A program made the translations under genes and the position numbers. The notes beneath the pieces were generated by a model that did not search any database, had not been told where the DNA came from, and was given only the letters and a program-made list of their open reading frames with translations. 64,000 nt of DNA from Liolophura sinensis. Its lineage: Eukaryota; Mollusca; Polyplacophora; Chitonida; Chitonidae. Each line of letters starts with the position of its first letter. The first letter of the stretch is position 1. This document shows positions 1-12,827 of the stretch, piece after piece. The stretch spans positions 67,921,058 to 67,985,057 of the forward strand of contig NC_088295.1 in NCBI RefSeq assembly GCF_032854445.1, written 5' to 3'.

Positions 1-2932
1 TAAGGCTTTACGGTGACTATGTGTCCCCGATGGCTTGGCCCCTGGCACTCCGTACGATTCCTGGCACTCCATAAGTATGGTTTGGCCCGTGGCACTCTGT
101 TTTTTTCCACTGTCGTATTACTGATATATAATTGACAGGAGCTCCAAAAACCCCGCTAAACAAATATATGAACGTCTTCAATTTTCTAAAGATATTATAC
201 AATTCAGGTGAAAATTTTTTGGAAAACGCATGAAAGTATGAGATCTATAAATTGCCGGTGCACTTGCACTGATATATACGAATGCAACAAACAAAGTCTC
301 ATGCAAGGAAAATATTAGCATAAATGTGGCACTAAAACATTATATTAATTTCCAGTTCGATATGATGAGTTTCTTGTAGAAATTGTTTAATATTCTTCAA
401 TCCGCATAACAGCTTTATCGTTGAAAAGTGACTGAGTGGTTTCCCCTATATGTCACCAGGGGGCAGTGTTAATGGGCGAACATGGAGGAATTTCAAGTAG
501 CTGCTTGTGTTTGTTGATATCGATAAAAGTAACAGAAAACAGATCAGGGTGTTTCAAGGTATGTTAAACTGACTGTTGAGAATCAGTATAGACACATGTT
601 ATTTAGAAAGTAGTTAATTTACAACGGTATAATGACGGGAACGGGACATTCACAGTCTTCTGCGATTGCGAGTAAACTGTTGATTTTGACACTCGCAGTC
701 GTCGAGATCCGCACTGACTCAGTGACTGTGACTGGCATAAGACTGCGACTGCAGGGTTAATTAAGATAAACGATTATCCCATGGCAACTGTGTCAGGAAG
801 TATTTCACATCAGTTAACTGGTAAATAGATCAGATTCTGTGGTTCTTGTGCGATTATTATGGAGTACATAATTTTTAGAACTTTGATCGATGACATCCGG
901 AGTTCAACTATGTGTGTCGTCACGGACAAAAAAAACAAGCTATGATAAATTTTATTTCCTGATGTTGCATTCAGGGAGAAGGAACAAAAATGCAAAATTT
1001 AGACATTTGCTAAAGGACATGAGGACTAACTTAAGAATGAACATATCGTCACCCAGACTTTTGAGCTTATACAAGAAAGTGTTTCCACAAACAAGTTAAC
1101 CATAAAATTCTGGAAGGAAGCTTTTTAAAAAACTGTCTGCTTGTGTCAGTTAGGTCTGGATAATTAGAATTAAATATTATTAATGAAATATTATTGCATT
1201 AATTTTAAGTCAAACTTAAAGTACATGTACATGAAGAAGTTCTCAATTAAATCTCAAACAGTGTTATTTTTTTTTGATTTGTGCATCAGGTAAGTACAAG
1301 AATTTTGTCTACATTACACTGATGTGGTGATGTGTGCAGACAAGATCATATGATGTCTTTCACTCGCAGTACAACATAACAGTGTTCAACTTCAGGGTCA
1401 GTTAGAGTGAGATAAAGCTGATTATTGTAGGAATTTGTGTGAAAATTAACTTTTGTCCCAAAGTCAATAAATAATTCATGTCCTAAACTAGTCGGTTTCT
1501 TTAGTGACTATGTATATTTCCAATTGATTGACCCCTATACATATATATACCTACATAATTTGCATCCTACTTTTGCAGCTACACGTTTGTGCTGTACATG
1601 CTGCTGGATTTGTTTGAGAATGTACTCATGAATATTGTACATGTTCATGCTTAAAAACATGGAGACCTTTGAATCTGCATGTGCTAAGGGAAGTCCCCTT
1701 GTTATATTTAAAATAGCGTGGTTGCCACGCCGTTAGCTGTCTTAAAAGCCTTCGTATATTGTTGTATATATGTATAGGAGTATTTGATATTTGGCAGATG
1801 TACCCAGGATTACCCTTGTATTACTTCTACCTTTTAATAACTATTATGGGCAAAAACTGACAAACTTTTGTGCTTGTTCACTAAATAGTACAACGCTTTT
1901 GTTTATTGTAGGACTGAATAGTGCTAGTATGCTTGTCTTCAGCAACATTTAAGGAGGGAAATACATTGTAAATTTATGCAAAGACATAAGTTATACAGTG
2001 TATTTTTTTTCTTTGTGACTGGTACATGTATGTGTATAATGCAAGATAAACTAGTATTCATTGGACATTTGGGAAATCTAGAGTTTGACGTGATGCTGGT
2101 TAAAAATGTATCTGTGTACTGTGTTTACGTGACAGTGTTATGGAGAGACTGTCAGTTGTATAATGTGTGTGCAATCTACTGTAAACACATTTGATATTGA
2201 TAAAGGGTAATTGAAGGTTATGCAGCTGAGCCTAGATTCTGGCTGCTCATAGCCTTATCACATATCTGATGAATGTTAATTGAGTAATACTTAATTGAAT
2301 GCACATGCAGGAATGTTGACCTTTGCATTACCTAAGAAGTACCACTGTCAGTATAGATCTGAATGTAACTGGATAAACATGGTGTTTGATGCATGGGCCT
2401 TGTCATAGAGACTGAAATCTATGCCAGCATCATAGTTACTAGCATTTATATGTGTATCTGCAGTCTGTGTCATTTATCACCACAGAGTCTGGTGTACATG
2501 TACTGCCTGTTGATGTTGATTCATGTGTAAAGATGCATGTAGTGGTGGAATAGGATTCAGTTACTAGGGTTTTATTAAGGGTCCACGCAGGTCGTGCTGC
2601 GGAAGACCTATTGTTTTCGTTTGGGTTATTATTATTTTGCCGATTTTACGAGCAACATACAGCCTAGATGGCTTGACCAGTTGCAGTAAATTTTTTTCAT
2701 AAATACATGTTTATCCAGTTGCTTTAACATTGAGTTAGACGGCATCTGGACAGATATATAATCTGTTGATTTGCTCGTTTCTGCTGCACTGTCAATGATT
2801 TCCCAAAGGTGTTGTGCGTTTAGATATAGTTGTCTCCCATTCGACCGTGCGTAGTGATAACTCCAAGAATGAATGACATTGACCTTAGTCGAAACTGCAG
2901 ATTTCTGTTGTGCCATGTTTCCTTTAAATGTT

Positions 2933-3250
2933 ACCCCGATAGAGCATCCACTTCGGATCCAGGGTCAATCCTGGGTCGGGTCACACCTAAAACCTTAAAG
3001 CTTCCTCGCCTAGCACTCAGTATTAAGGGGATAGTGCAATGGCTGGTTGATGGGTATCAGTGTAATGGCTCAGGTGAGGTGGTTTACTTGCATTCGGTAA
3101 GTCTTCTCAGTGAAGCAGCACTAGATAAAAGAGCAGTGGAAATGCATCCTGCAACAAGAAGGCCCATTACATGTGCATGCACTCTATAAGGAGCCCTTCG
3201 TCGTTACCAGACTGATAAAGTACGACATTAAACCCCAAGCACTCACTCAC
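2933..3250 (+). mobile_element. SINE with tRNA-like head and (CACT)n tail, 13-bp target-site duplication
   Basis: The 5' part has a B-box-like GGGTCAATCCTGGG and the 3' part reads AAGTACGACATTAAACCCC followed by CACTCACTCAC. The 13 bases TCCTTTAAATGTT lie directly before (2920-2932) and directly after (3251-3263), a perfect target-site duplication that fixes both ends. A second copy of the family is at 58371-58615. It is transcribed by RNA polymerase III in principle and is a parasite of a LINE; it has no protein of its own. Confidence 0.85.
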
Positions 3251-4199
3251 TCCTTTAAATGTTCCTCTTAATTTGTTTTATAGTGTGAATAAATTAATGA
3301 GAATCAAGCAAAATGTGTCTGTTTATAAAATGCTAAACTGGAAATACAATAAGTTTGTGTGCAGGATGTTACTGGGGTCATTCAGGATGACTAGGCAACA
3401 AAGCTGTCATGAAGTTTATGTTCAGCATTGAAGCTTAACTTTCTTAGCAAGACATACATGTATCATTCATAAACACCTTTTCTACCTACATATATAAATT
3501 ACACAAAACAGTGTAAGGTGAGAATTTGAATGGAATTTTAAACTCAAATAATAAAGTCACTATTTAGTGTTTACATATTGCACCTGAACAAGGAATTTTA
3601 TCTACAGTATCTCATAGGTTACATGTTCAGGTTTTTGTATGCATTATGATACATGCATGTGTACAACACGAGTATATACATGTGCTCAAAACAACAAATC
3701 ATTGTCTATACCAGAAGTTCTTATACATGTAGTAGATAATTCAAAGTACAAAGTACAGCGATTAGGAAGTTTGTCATGGTGTTTGTGCTCAATATTTGCA
3801 CTATGTGGCGTAAGTAGTGATTACACCACTTGCTCTTGAGATGATGAGGAACTTGATAAGAGAATAGTTGTATGTACATGTGTATTTTGAAACTGTAATA
3901 ACTTCATATAAATTTTCTTAAGTTGAAACAGCTGGCCTGTCATACAGGAAGTACAATGTGCAAGAAACAGGGATGTGTGTACAGTGTATGTATAGGCCTA
4001 CATGCATGAAAAACCTTGCATTTGACTCAGACTCAAATTATATTTGTTGGATAGTGTCCATGGTATCCACTCAGTACTGTTACTAAAGTTTCCAGTTATT
4101 TATGACCAGCAACATGTATTTTATATATATCAGAGTGAACACATGTACATGTACAGTATAGTTTTTGATCTCAGAGCTGGTGTCCCACAGCTGCCAGCT

Positions 4200-4350
4200 G
4201 GTATGTTTTTGATTTTGTTTATTTATTTGATTTGATTTATGTTCATGCCATTCCCAAGAATCTTTCACTTATACAAGGACGACCAAAATTATTGTAAAAT
4301 GAAATTGGGCAGAGCATGAGGGATACCCACAACCATCCGCAGGTTGTTGG
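4200..4350 (-). mobile_element. Degenerate SINE remnant
   Basis: On the minus strand this resembles the 3' half of the SINE seen whole at 39530-39770. Shared pieces on the plus strand are a TTTATTTATTTGATT start, TTTCACTTATAC, GGGCAGAGC and ACAACCATCCGCAGGTTG. It is much more diverged than the other copies, so it is older. Confidence 0.6.
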
Positions 4351-4924
4351 TGGGTGTAAAAATGAATGTCTGATATGATTGATATATTTTTTGTGTTATG
4401 ATTCATTGTATGACAACAGATGGAATGACTGCTTTTGGTAGAATGCCATTGTTTTACTGCATGATCATTCTGTAAAGTTTAAGCTATGGGATAATATCCT
4501 AATCACATCAACTGCGGTTTCAAAAGGTCAGTAGTACAATGTATACATGTACATGCAACATGGACATGTATGTATAAAATGTAGTATAAATGTACTCTTC
4601 AATTGTTGACACAAATGTAGTGACATAAGACATGGTCTTAGGGTCTGTACTCGTCTCTGTGCCAATTGTGAAAGGCTTCCACATATCCTTCCATCTCTGA
4701 CTTGCTTTACATACATGTATACATATACCTGTAAGTGAAGTTGGCATATTCCCCACACCTTTCTGTAGTAGCTTTTACCTGCGATCTTTTACCAGCTGTT
4801 CTGCTTGACTGGTTTTGCAGACTTGAATATTGTTAAATACAGTTTTGTGTTACATATATGTAGAAAAATGTATGAACTATGAAGTACATGTACATGTAAG
4901 CATAGATCTCAAGCGTGTGAAGTA

Positions 4925-5067
4925 TATGTATGTATGTATGCTGGAGCACTGTAGTTCATGTATGTATGCTGGGGCACTGTTGTACATGTGTGTATGCTTG
5001 GGCACTGTAGTACACGTATGTATGCTGGAACACTGTAGTACATGTGTGTATGCTGGGGCACTGTAAA
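4925..5067. repeat. 28-bp minisatellite, five copies
   Basis: The phrase CTGGGGCACTGTAGTACATG and close variants recur at 4941, 4969, 4997, 5025 and 5053, each exactly 28 bases apart. A plus-strand reading frame is open through it, but only because 28-bp repeats of this composition lack stops there; nothing suggests a gene. Confidence 0.9.
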
Positions 5068-6344
5068 TACAAATGTTTGATGGCTGTCATCGTTCTGCAG
5101 GCAACAGCGGATTTATTTTTTTCAACGGGGCAAGCCGACAGTTATAAATCCAAAACTGAAAATTCGTCTTTGTTTTTGTTTTTCTGTGAACATGTAAATA
5201 AAGTTTTCTACAGAAAAATTTGCTGGGATAGTCCACACTTTCTACAAATTAGATTTATCTTCAAGTTTCATCCGACATTGAAAAATGATTTATTTTGCTA
5301 GTAATACAGTTTACACAATTTATCTGACCCAATTTTTCAGGAACCCACATAAGCATCTTTTGTAATAAAAATTACAACTGAATAAGGTGTTCACCAATTC
5401 ATGTTAATGAAGGGCTGTAACCTATGTAGGGCACATTGACATTTATAATATGTAGGTACATGCCCAGTCTAGCAGTGTAGACAGTGCATTTATTGTACAA
5501 TTGTTTTGTGTCTGACATGCAAGTCTTTCTTAATCTGTACACACAGCTTACTTGTTCTTAGCAGTAAGTTGTGAATTAAGATTGTCCTCAAGTAAAGGAC
5601 TTGTTTAAATATAGCTTTATACAGGGATGTGTTCAGGTATGTGTGCATGCTAAAGCAATGACATCATCAGTCTGAGCATCATCCTGTATTAAAGATGCTT
5701 TGACACTGATGAACTCCCTACTGAATGTCTTGTCCCACTTGCACTGTGTACTTTTTGTTAGTTAGGTAGCTTATTACAGGTTGACCTGCTTACCTGTTTA
5801 CAGGTACATGTATCAGTCAGTGTATTAGGCTGTTAACCCGAAGAAAATACATGTAGTTTGCTCTTCTTAAGAGATTGCATACAGAATACACCAGTACCAG
5901 TACATGATGTCAACTTGGTCTGTTTTAGATTAGTAAATGCATACATTTTCGTGCCATTTATCATGACTTTTTCGGGGCAAGACTGTGTTACTATAATATA
6001 CACAATATCCACTACCCTGAACTCACTGCGTATGGGATGTTGGTAAGACTGCTACATGGGCATTGTCAGATAACATCAAATTTGGCCTTTTGAACATGTA
6101 TTTGATGTGACTTTTAATATGGTACAATTTTTGGTCAAGATGCTTGCCTTTAAATCATTAGGACAAGTTCATTCTCGACATTAGACATGGAATTTGTAAA
6201 TTCCCCTGAACTCACTGTCTGTGGGGTGTTGGTGACACTTAGCGGGTCAGTGACACTGGTGTGGTCATTTGCACAGTCTATAAAAATGTCTTCCAGCATT
6301 ATGGAGTGCATACATATCAGTACATATCATGTGTCAATGCCGAG

Positions 6345-6436
6345 TTTCCCCACACCACAATGCTGGCTAAGGTCACAGAAGTGAAATATTCTTAAGTATG
6401 GTGTAAAACACCAATCAAAAAAAAAAAAAAAAAATC
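6345..6436 (+). mobile_element. SINE 3' tail fragment
   Basis: The end of the CACCAAT-tailed SINE is recognisable: ACAATGCTGGC, GTGAAATATTCTTAAGTATG and GTGTAAAACACCAATC, then a run of A. The 5' part is missing. Confidence 0.75.
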
Positions 6437-8431
6437 AGGTGTGAAAGTTTGTCGCTTACATGCCAATAGTCTGTGATTTACCTCCGGCACTCTGGCTTAA
6501 ACTGACTGCCATCAAATAAATGTAAACATTTAAAGTATGGCGTTAAACAACAGTTACATAAATTTGATTTTTTGACATATATACATATCTGCAGACACAT
6601 ATATTGTGTTTCAGTGTTGTGTAAGTGAACTAACAGGACCCATCGTTTTTATTCCTCTAATTCTGTTATTTTTTAATGTGTTTATTTCTTTTTTTTTCTT
6701 TTTTCATGTTAATTTAAAAAAAATTTTTTTTTTTTTTTTTGGCTGTGGTAAATGGAGTGTGAACGAATAATGCTTTTTTTTTTTTTTTTGAAATCAGCAG
6801 GAGAAAGAATATAAATTATATCTCTTAAAAATCATATGGCTTCATTTAAAAATTAATGTTCATTTTTATACATGTGTGAATAATGATTTGTTTATGAGAA
6901 GCTGGTATGTCGGCATCTTGTTTACGACCAAGATTTTTACGTGGGGAACCCTCATAGCCATTCATCCATGCTCAAGTTCACAGCAGCAGGTTTGACTAAG
7001 ACGCCGACGCATTAACCCCACCTACTGAGGTCACATATACATGTAGTTAACAATCTAATATATAGTACATATGAGTTTTAGAATAAATGTACATTTATAA
7101 GTTGTTGGGTTTTTTTGTTTGTTTTCTGGTTTTTACACACAGTGTGTAGGGTGTAGGGGTTTCACAGTTCATTTAATAAACTGTATTACCATGAGTCATA
7201 TGCTCATATACATACAGTGTATATGTATATATCTTTTCTAACCGGTATGTTGTGAAGACAAAACATTGGCATGAAAACATCAAAATTGTTTCCCCGCATA
7301 ATTCAGTTTTGTTGGAATTGTTTTGACTGATGCAAAGTTACATGCGCATGAATTACAGAAAGCTGTCATGTACATACATGACATTGGCACAGAAATGACT
7401 AAACTACAGGCCTCGGGATCACAAACTTAATTCAAAATTTCAGTCTTTAAACTTGGTCTGTTCCTTTCTGTTACTTTAGCTGACATTTATTTTACAATAG
7501 CTTACCCAGAATATACGTTGTCAAGCAGTATTTTAACTTTGTTGTGTAAGAAGTAACAATTTTAAAGTGATATGATATTTTCACTTGAGTCCAAGATCGC
7601 TTCATGATTCTGGGGCCAGTAGATTATTAGTTTCAGAGTTCAGCATAGCAGCTTACTTGTACAGTACATGTATATGTAGAGAGTAGGCGTACATGTAGAA
7701 ATGTTCGATAGATGTAAGCAGTATAGGAATACATGCAAAGGTACAAAAGTACAATTATTTGTAGCAACACTAAGCATGAAGTACAAAAGCTGGTGGTACA
7801 AGTGGCAGTGTTGGTAAGGAGTGGAGGATACATATAGCATTTTTCACACAAGTATTATTCATGTACAGTAGAATTTTAAGAGCTTGTCAACTTGTTTACA
7901 GCCTGATTAGCGGCTGGCACATAAGTGTTCAGAAGAAAAAGAAAGATTCAGAAAAAATTTTAAAAACTTAAAGGTTGTGAAAATGACATCATAGCCGTAA
8001 AAATATGTATGGGATTCTATTCTTATTGATCACTTCAAAAGAATGAGGATACCCTAATTTCTTCAATTTTTTCAACTGCGTCTGGAACCAATCTTTTTAA
8101 ACATTATGAGTGAACTATGGGGTGTAGTGAAATAATTTATGCAGCTTTATGAAGCTTGCCTTCTTAGTGAAACACATGTTAACAATAATTGTATGCATAT
8201 ATTCAACTGTTCTTTAGAGGTTGAAAAGTTTGAAGATTTATGGTAAATATAAACAAGTGGACAAATCCTAGTACAGAAAGATTTACAGCAAATGTAAATG
8301 TATGTTTAAAACATTTTTATTTGTTTTATTGTAAGGCAGAAGGTTACAAATGTGGAGTGTCTGCTTATATGAAGGATACACAATTAAAACAATTATTATT
8401 GATTATGGCTTATTATTTTAGTTAGTTTACC

Positions 8432-8467
8432 CACTCTACCCTGCAAGAGGTCTTGCAGGGTAGAGTG
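8432..8467. repeat. Perfect 17-bp inverted repeat with a 2-base centre
   Basis: CACTCTACCCTGCAAGA is followed by GG and then its exact reverse complement. Immediately after it, AGAAGCATAATTG occurs twice in tandem (8468-8493). No mismatch in the arms suggests a recent event such as template switching. Confidence 0.9.
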
Positions 8468-8901
8468 AGAAGCATAATTGAGAAGCATAATTGTTAAATT
8501 TATGATCTTTAAATAGTATGCAGGTACAGTAGTATATTATTAAAGAGACAGTTCTGTTACAGTTTCACCTGTAACAGAGATTTGTTGATTGATTGTCACA
8601 AAAATAGGCGTGACCTCAGCTGAGCTCTTTCTTTAAGGTGCCATTCAAGAGTACCTAACAAATGACCTGTACTTGATAGGTCGATAAAATTAGTGGTTAC
8701 ATGTACATTTTGATGAAGTGCCAGGCATTCAATCATGAGTGACATCCTGGTAAAATTAATATAGCAGATAAAGGTGATTGGTTTACAAGTGTAGTATTAC
8801 AGTGACAGTTAAGTGCAGCTGCTGAGGACATGTGTATTAATCCAGATACACTAGTGTGGAAAGTCACCTGCTTACATGGCACAGACTACCCATAAAGACT
8901 A

Positions 8902-8966
8902 CCGCCGTCGTATAAGTGAAATATTCTTGAGTACGGCGTAAAACACCAATCAAATAAAATAAATAA
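8902..8966 (+). mobile_element. Strongly 5'-truncated SINE, 14-bp target-site duplication
   Basis: Only the last 65 bases of the CACCAAT-tailed SINE are present (CCGCCGTCGTATAAGTGAAA to the A-rich tail). ACCCATAAAGACTA flanks it exactly on both sides (8888-8901 and 8967-8980), so the truncation happened at insertion, as is usual for LINE-driven target-primed reverse transcription. Confidence 0.88.
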
Positions 8967-11900
8967 ACCCATAAAGACTAACATAAATACAACTATAGTC
9001 TGTATTCTGTCTTGTGTGTACATAGTTGACGTTGTACTTGTGTATTATTTGACTGACCCATGGGCTCTGTTGCCATAGCCTATATTTAAAAATCAAGTAC
9101 TGTGTCTTGTACTGTAGAGTTTTTAGTTCCGCAAAGCTTTAGCTTTATGAAGGGAAATGTATGGCATATTGTAGGGAGTAATTGTGTGTTTTTCAGCTGA
9201 ATATTGTGCACATATTTTGAGATGAAACATGTGGTACAGAAACACCAGTGTCACCTGCTTTAGGCACCCAGTCATCTGATATGTGATTACCAGAATAGAC
9301 AAGTGATGTTGATGGATGTATTTTATTTAGATGGCAGTGTGGAAGGCAGCATATAAAACTGTTGGTCGTCAGCACCGTCTCTTTGGTATATGTATAATCC
9401 TAGACATGATTTTCTTTTCAGTTGAAATTTTGTCAACAGATTTATGTGCATGTATATAAGCAAGAGGTTTATAAGAAGACGGTTACAAGTGAGCAGCATT
9501 CTGTTACTGCAGTAAAATTATGTGTACATGTAGGTAGCTCAAAGCTCCTATTTAACTCCATTTAATTCTTTTCCATGAAACCGGTTACTTTTCCAAGGTA
9601 AGAGTTCCACTCAGAATTATTATGAAAGCCATGACAATGGCCACAGAGGTGTACACAGACCAATAGGTTTGATATTGCTTTTCTGTGGAATGCATGTACA
9701 TGATATACATTGTTTCATGTACATTGTTTCCTGTTGAGCTGAGACAGCGAATCCTTTGAAGAAACAAAGTTCATAAGTAATAGATAGGAGCAGGGCTGGT
9801 TAATGTCCGTGTTTTAGCTGTTTGGTACTGACACAAGGCACATTCATAAGGAAATGAAGTTCATTTGTAACCCAGCAGGACTAAATAGCTGGACAAGAAT
9901 GGTGTTCGGAGCTTGATGGCCAGGAAGGATTTCTACACCTCATATTGGCTATCCATCACTGTAGGAGAGGGCCTCCAAGCCGTTGTGCTAAGCCTTGATG
10001 TTAATGTCTTTGGTAGTGTTGGACACAGAGACACTCTCTGACTCACCCTCACTGAGTTATAAGGCTCATCAAGTGGTCATTTAGGTAGGGATTGCTCTGC
10101 TAACCTTACAGGAGACTGTGTGCATGGTACACTTGGGTTTTGGCTGCTGTGAGGTTTGGTTGTGTAGCTGTCCTCTGTTTGTCATGTATTTACTCTAGAC
10201 AAATGTGTAGACTTTCTGGATTGACCTGTCACGTGTCACTCATATAATAATGAATGATACTAACCATTAAGGGAATTGAACATAAGAGTTAGTAGCATTC
10301 ATTATTATTTTTGTCAAGATCGTAGATTTATGATTTAGCCTTTGCATTTGAATCAGTGAGGACGTACACATGTGCATGTACTTGTATGTTTTCAACATTG
10401 TAGTATGAAGTTCAGCAGTAAAGAACACAGAAAATTGAAATCCAACAGAAAAGCACCTGTTTGATTTTTGTCATCCACTGCAAACAGTCCTTGTGGTTTC
10501 AAGAGTTCTGAACATGCATATAAAAATCGCAGGTGATTATTTCAGACTTTTCTGAAACTGAAAAGTAGCGATATACTGCAGAAGATATTTCACTATAGAA
10601 AGGAAAAATAAGTGAATTATTTTCAAGGAAAAAACTATTTATGGACATACTAGATGTACATGTACCATATCAAAGTGACCGATTAATATCAAGTTTCTAT
10701 ATTGTAGTATAAATTGGAAAATATATTGCAGATTGCAAAGCATTGCTTGCAAATAATGGCCAAGATAATGATACGTATGTTGACACAAAAATGATCGATA
10801 ATAACACATTCCAGCGGGATAACAGCTGAGGGAGTTTGTAGATTAGACACTCAGACTTATTCTGACAGAATGCACAGATCTAATAAAGTAGGCTCTTGTG
10901 TCGCTCTATTGTTCATCTGTGACAATATTATAGGATCTGGAGGATTGAAGCTGGTGGATGTACCCACGAGTGTTTTAGGTTTTTGAGTTTCCTGGCATCA
11001 TGGAATCAGCAGAAGTGTAAGGCTGCTATTGATTTTCCCTCATATTCAAGTTGACCTGTGGCCCCTACGAGCTCCTGTTTGCTGTGGGAAGCCTGTTTAT
11101 TGGAGCACCCAGTGGAATAATGACAGTTTTGGATTATCAGGGTAACTGCATCTGGCCCGGTCAGGTGGTGTCACGTGTTCATGAATAACCATGCTTAACC
11201 TTGCCATGTAGGTGTCTTGGGACCTGTATTAATTACAAACTACCAAATGGTTCAATATCATCACTTCTGGTCACATTTCTGGTCAGATTCTGGCATAGAA
11301 TCTCTGTTAGAACACTGTTGTACTATGATGGGAATTAAGTAGGGTGTTGTAGTATTAAGTCAGTATTCCTTACCATAGCCTTTACCAATACTTTCATTGG
11401 GTCCAGTATTTTGTTACAGATGCACAAATACATGTACATCTGTATCAACATTGGAACAGTATGAGTAGTAGTGTATGAGGACTCTGATATCACCATGGTG
11501 GTAGTTGGGATACTTTTGATAGCATACCATAAGGGACGGATCCAATCAGGATGACTCAGCCCAACTTGTAGAGAGGCGACATTGGGATGACAGTCTCCTG
11601 GGGTCAAAGCCAACTACCATGCATACTGGCTCCTGAAAGCCTGTCACTTCGGCTGAAGTGGACATTGTAATGGGATTTTGGCCCGATGTACTACCCATAG
11701 ATAACTATATGTATGAGATCAGTTTCTAAAATGGATTCAGTTTGTAGGGTAAGGCAACAGATAGTTATGTGACAGAGTGCATTTATACTGTACATGTATA
11801 TAAAGACTGTATGTGTTTACAACGAAGGCACATTGTAGACAGTTGTGTACTGGATTGCTTCTGGTTGCATGTAAGTGTACTGACATACACTGTACCTGTA

Positions 11901-12489
11901 TCTGTTCAGGGGCATTTACATATACAAGTTCATGTAGAGTCATTGTATGACAGACTGCCTTGTACGTCAGGAGTGTGATGGAGTTCATGTTTGGCAGAAC
12001 ATGAAATAGTTCAGTGCAAATGGCTTAGTAAAGCTGGTGCTGTAGTAGTATGTGATGATTTATCTTTCGAGGGTAATTTGCTTCAGAAAAAAACTTTATT
12101 TATTTATTTATTTGATAAGTGTTTTTCACCGATTTTTGTATCTGCATGTATACATATGTTGTGGTGGTTTTGTTTCTTCGTTTTTCTCTCTCAAAATCAT
12201 TTAAACATTAATTCTGTTACTTTGTTTTTATGAATTTACAAATTATATACATGTACCAAAATATCTGATTATGCATGTAGTACACAAGTGAATTGATCTT
12301 TGTACATTACAGGTAATGTCAGCATCATCCATTTGATATCATTTTGCTGATATTAGAGTGGCTTATCTATGTTTAAGGAAATACATCTGTATACTTTGTA
12401 GACTTTGTCAGTTTTTTTTTGTTTTTTGGTGTCTGTCTGTCATTTCACACAATGGTTTTATTTTTCACAGGGCATCATCAAGTGTGAGA

Positions 12490-12827
12490 ATGTCAGCAGG
12501 AGCTGTAAAGGAGAGTTTGTCCCCAATGGGTCAACCGCAGTGTAACTCAGAAGGGACTGGTCACTCCAGCAAGGACATCAGTAACTGTCCACGCAGCGAG
12601 CCCGACGGTCAATCTACAGAGACCTTTCAGGCAGGATCTGGACTCGCAGCTAAACAGACCCTGTTGCAGACAGCCAGCAACGGATCTGTCAAAGTGGGAG
12701 AAAATAACAACATCAACTGTTTGCCAAACGGCGCACACAACAATAACAAGGCTGTTGTGGATGCTAATTATGTGTGTGATACATCAGCTGTTCTGCAGGC
12801 CAATGGGACAGAACCAACTTCTGATGC
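12490..12827 (+). CDS. RAB3IP: RAB3IP coding exon 1 (residues 1-112 and part of 113)
   Basis: The acceptor TTTTTCACAG ends at 12470 and the donor is GC|GTAAGT at 12828. The ATG at 12490 has an A at -3. The segment is rich in Ser, Asn and Gly (for example [15 protein letters not shown]) with no domain I recognise. The exon ends in phase 2, which agrees with the next exon. Confidence 0.82.

Larger units (their letters stand above)
1..12470. other. Non-coding region upstream of the first RAB3IP coding exon
   Basis: I see no exon with a recognisable protein match on either strand. The open frames here are short, rich in Y, C, V and H from ACATGT-type words, and lack splice-site support. A sequence ending in CAAG|GTATGT at 558 could be a 5' untranslated exon donor for RAB3IP, but this is a guess. 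The stretch holds SINE pieces, a 28-bp minisatellite, a short palindrome and several poly-T runs (about 6670-6790), listed separately where clear. Positions 2580-2640 (GGAAGACCTATTGTTTTCG and following) look like the end of another dispersed repeat I cannot name. Confidence 0.5.

Noticed and set aside
4830-5066. Cys/Tyr-rich small protein
   Set aside because: The frame is produced by the 28-bp minisatellite and ACATGTA words.
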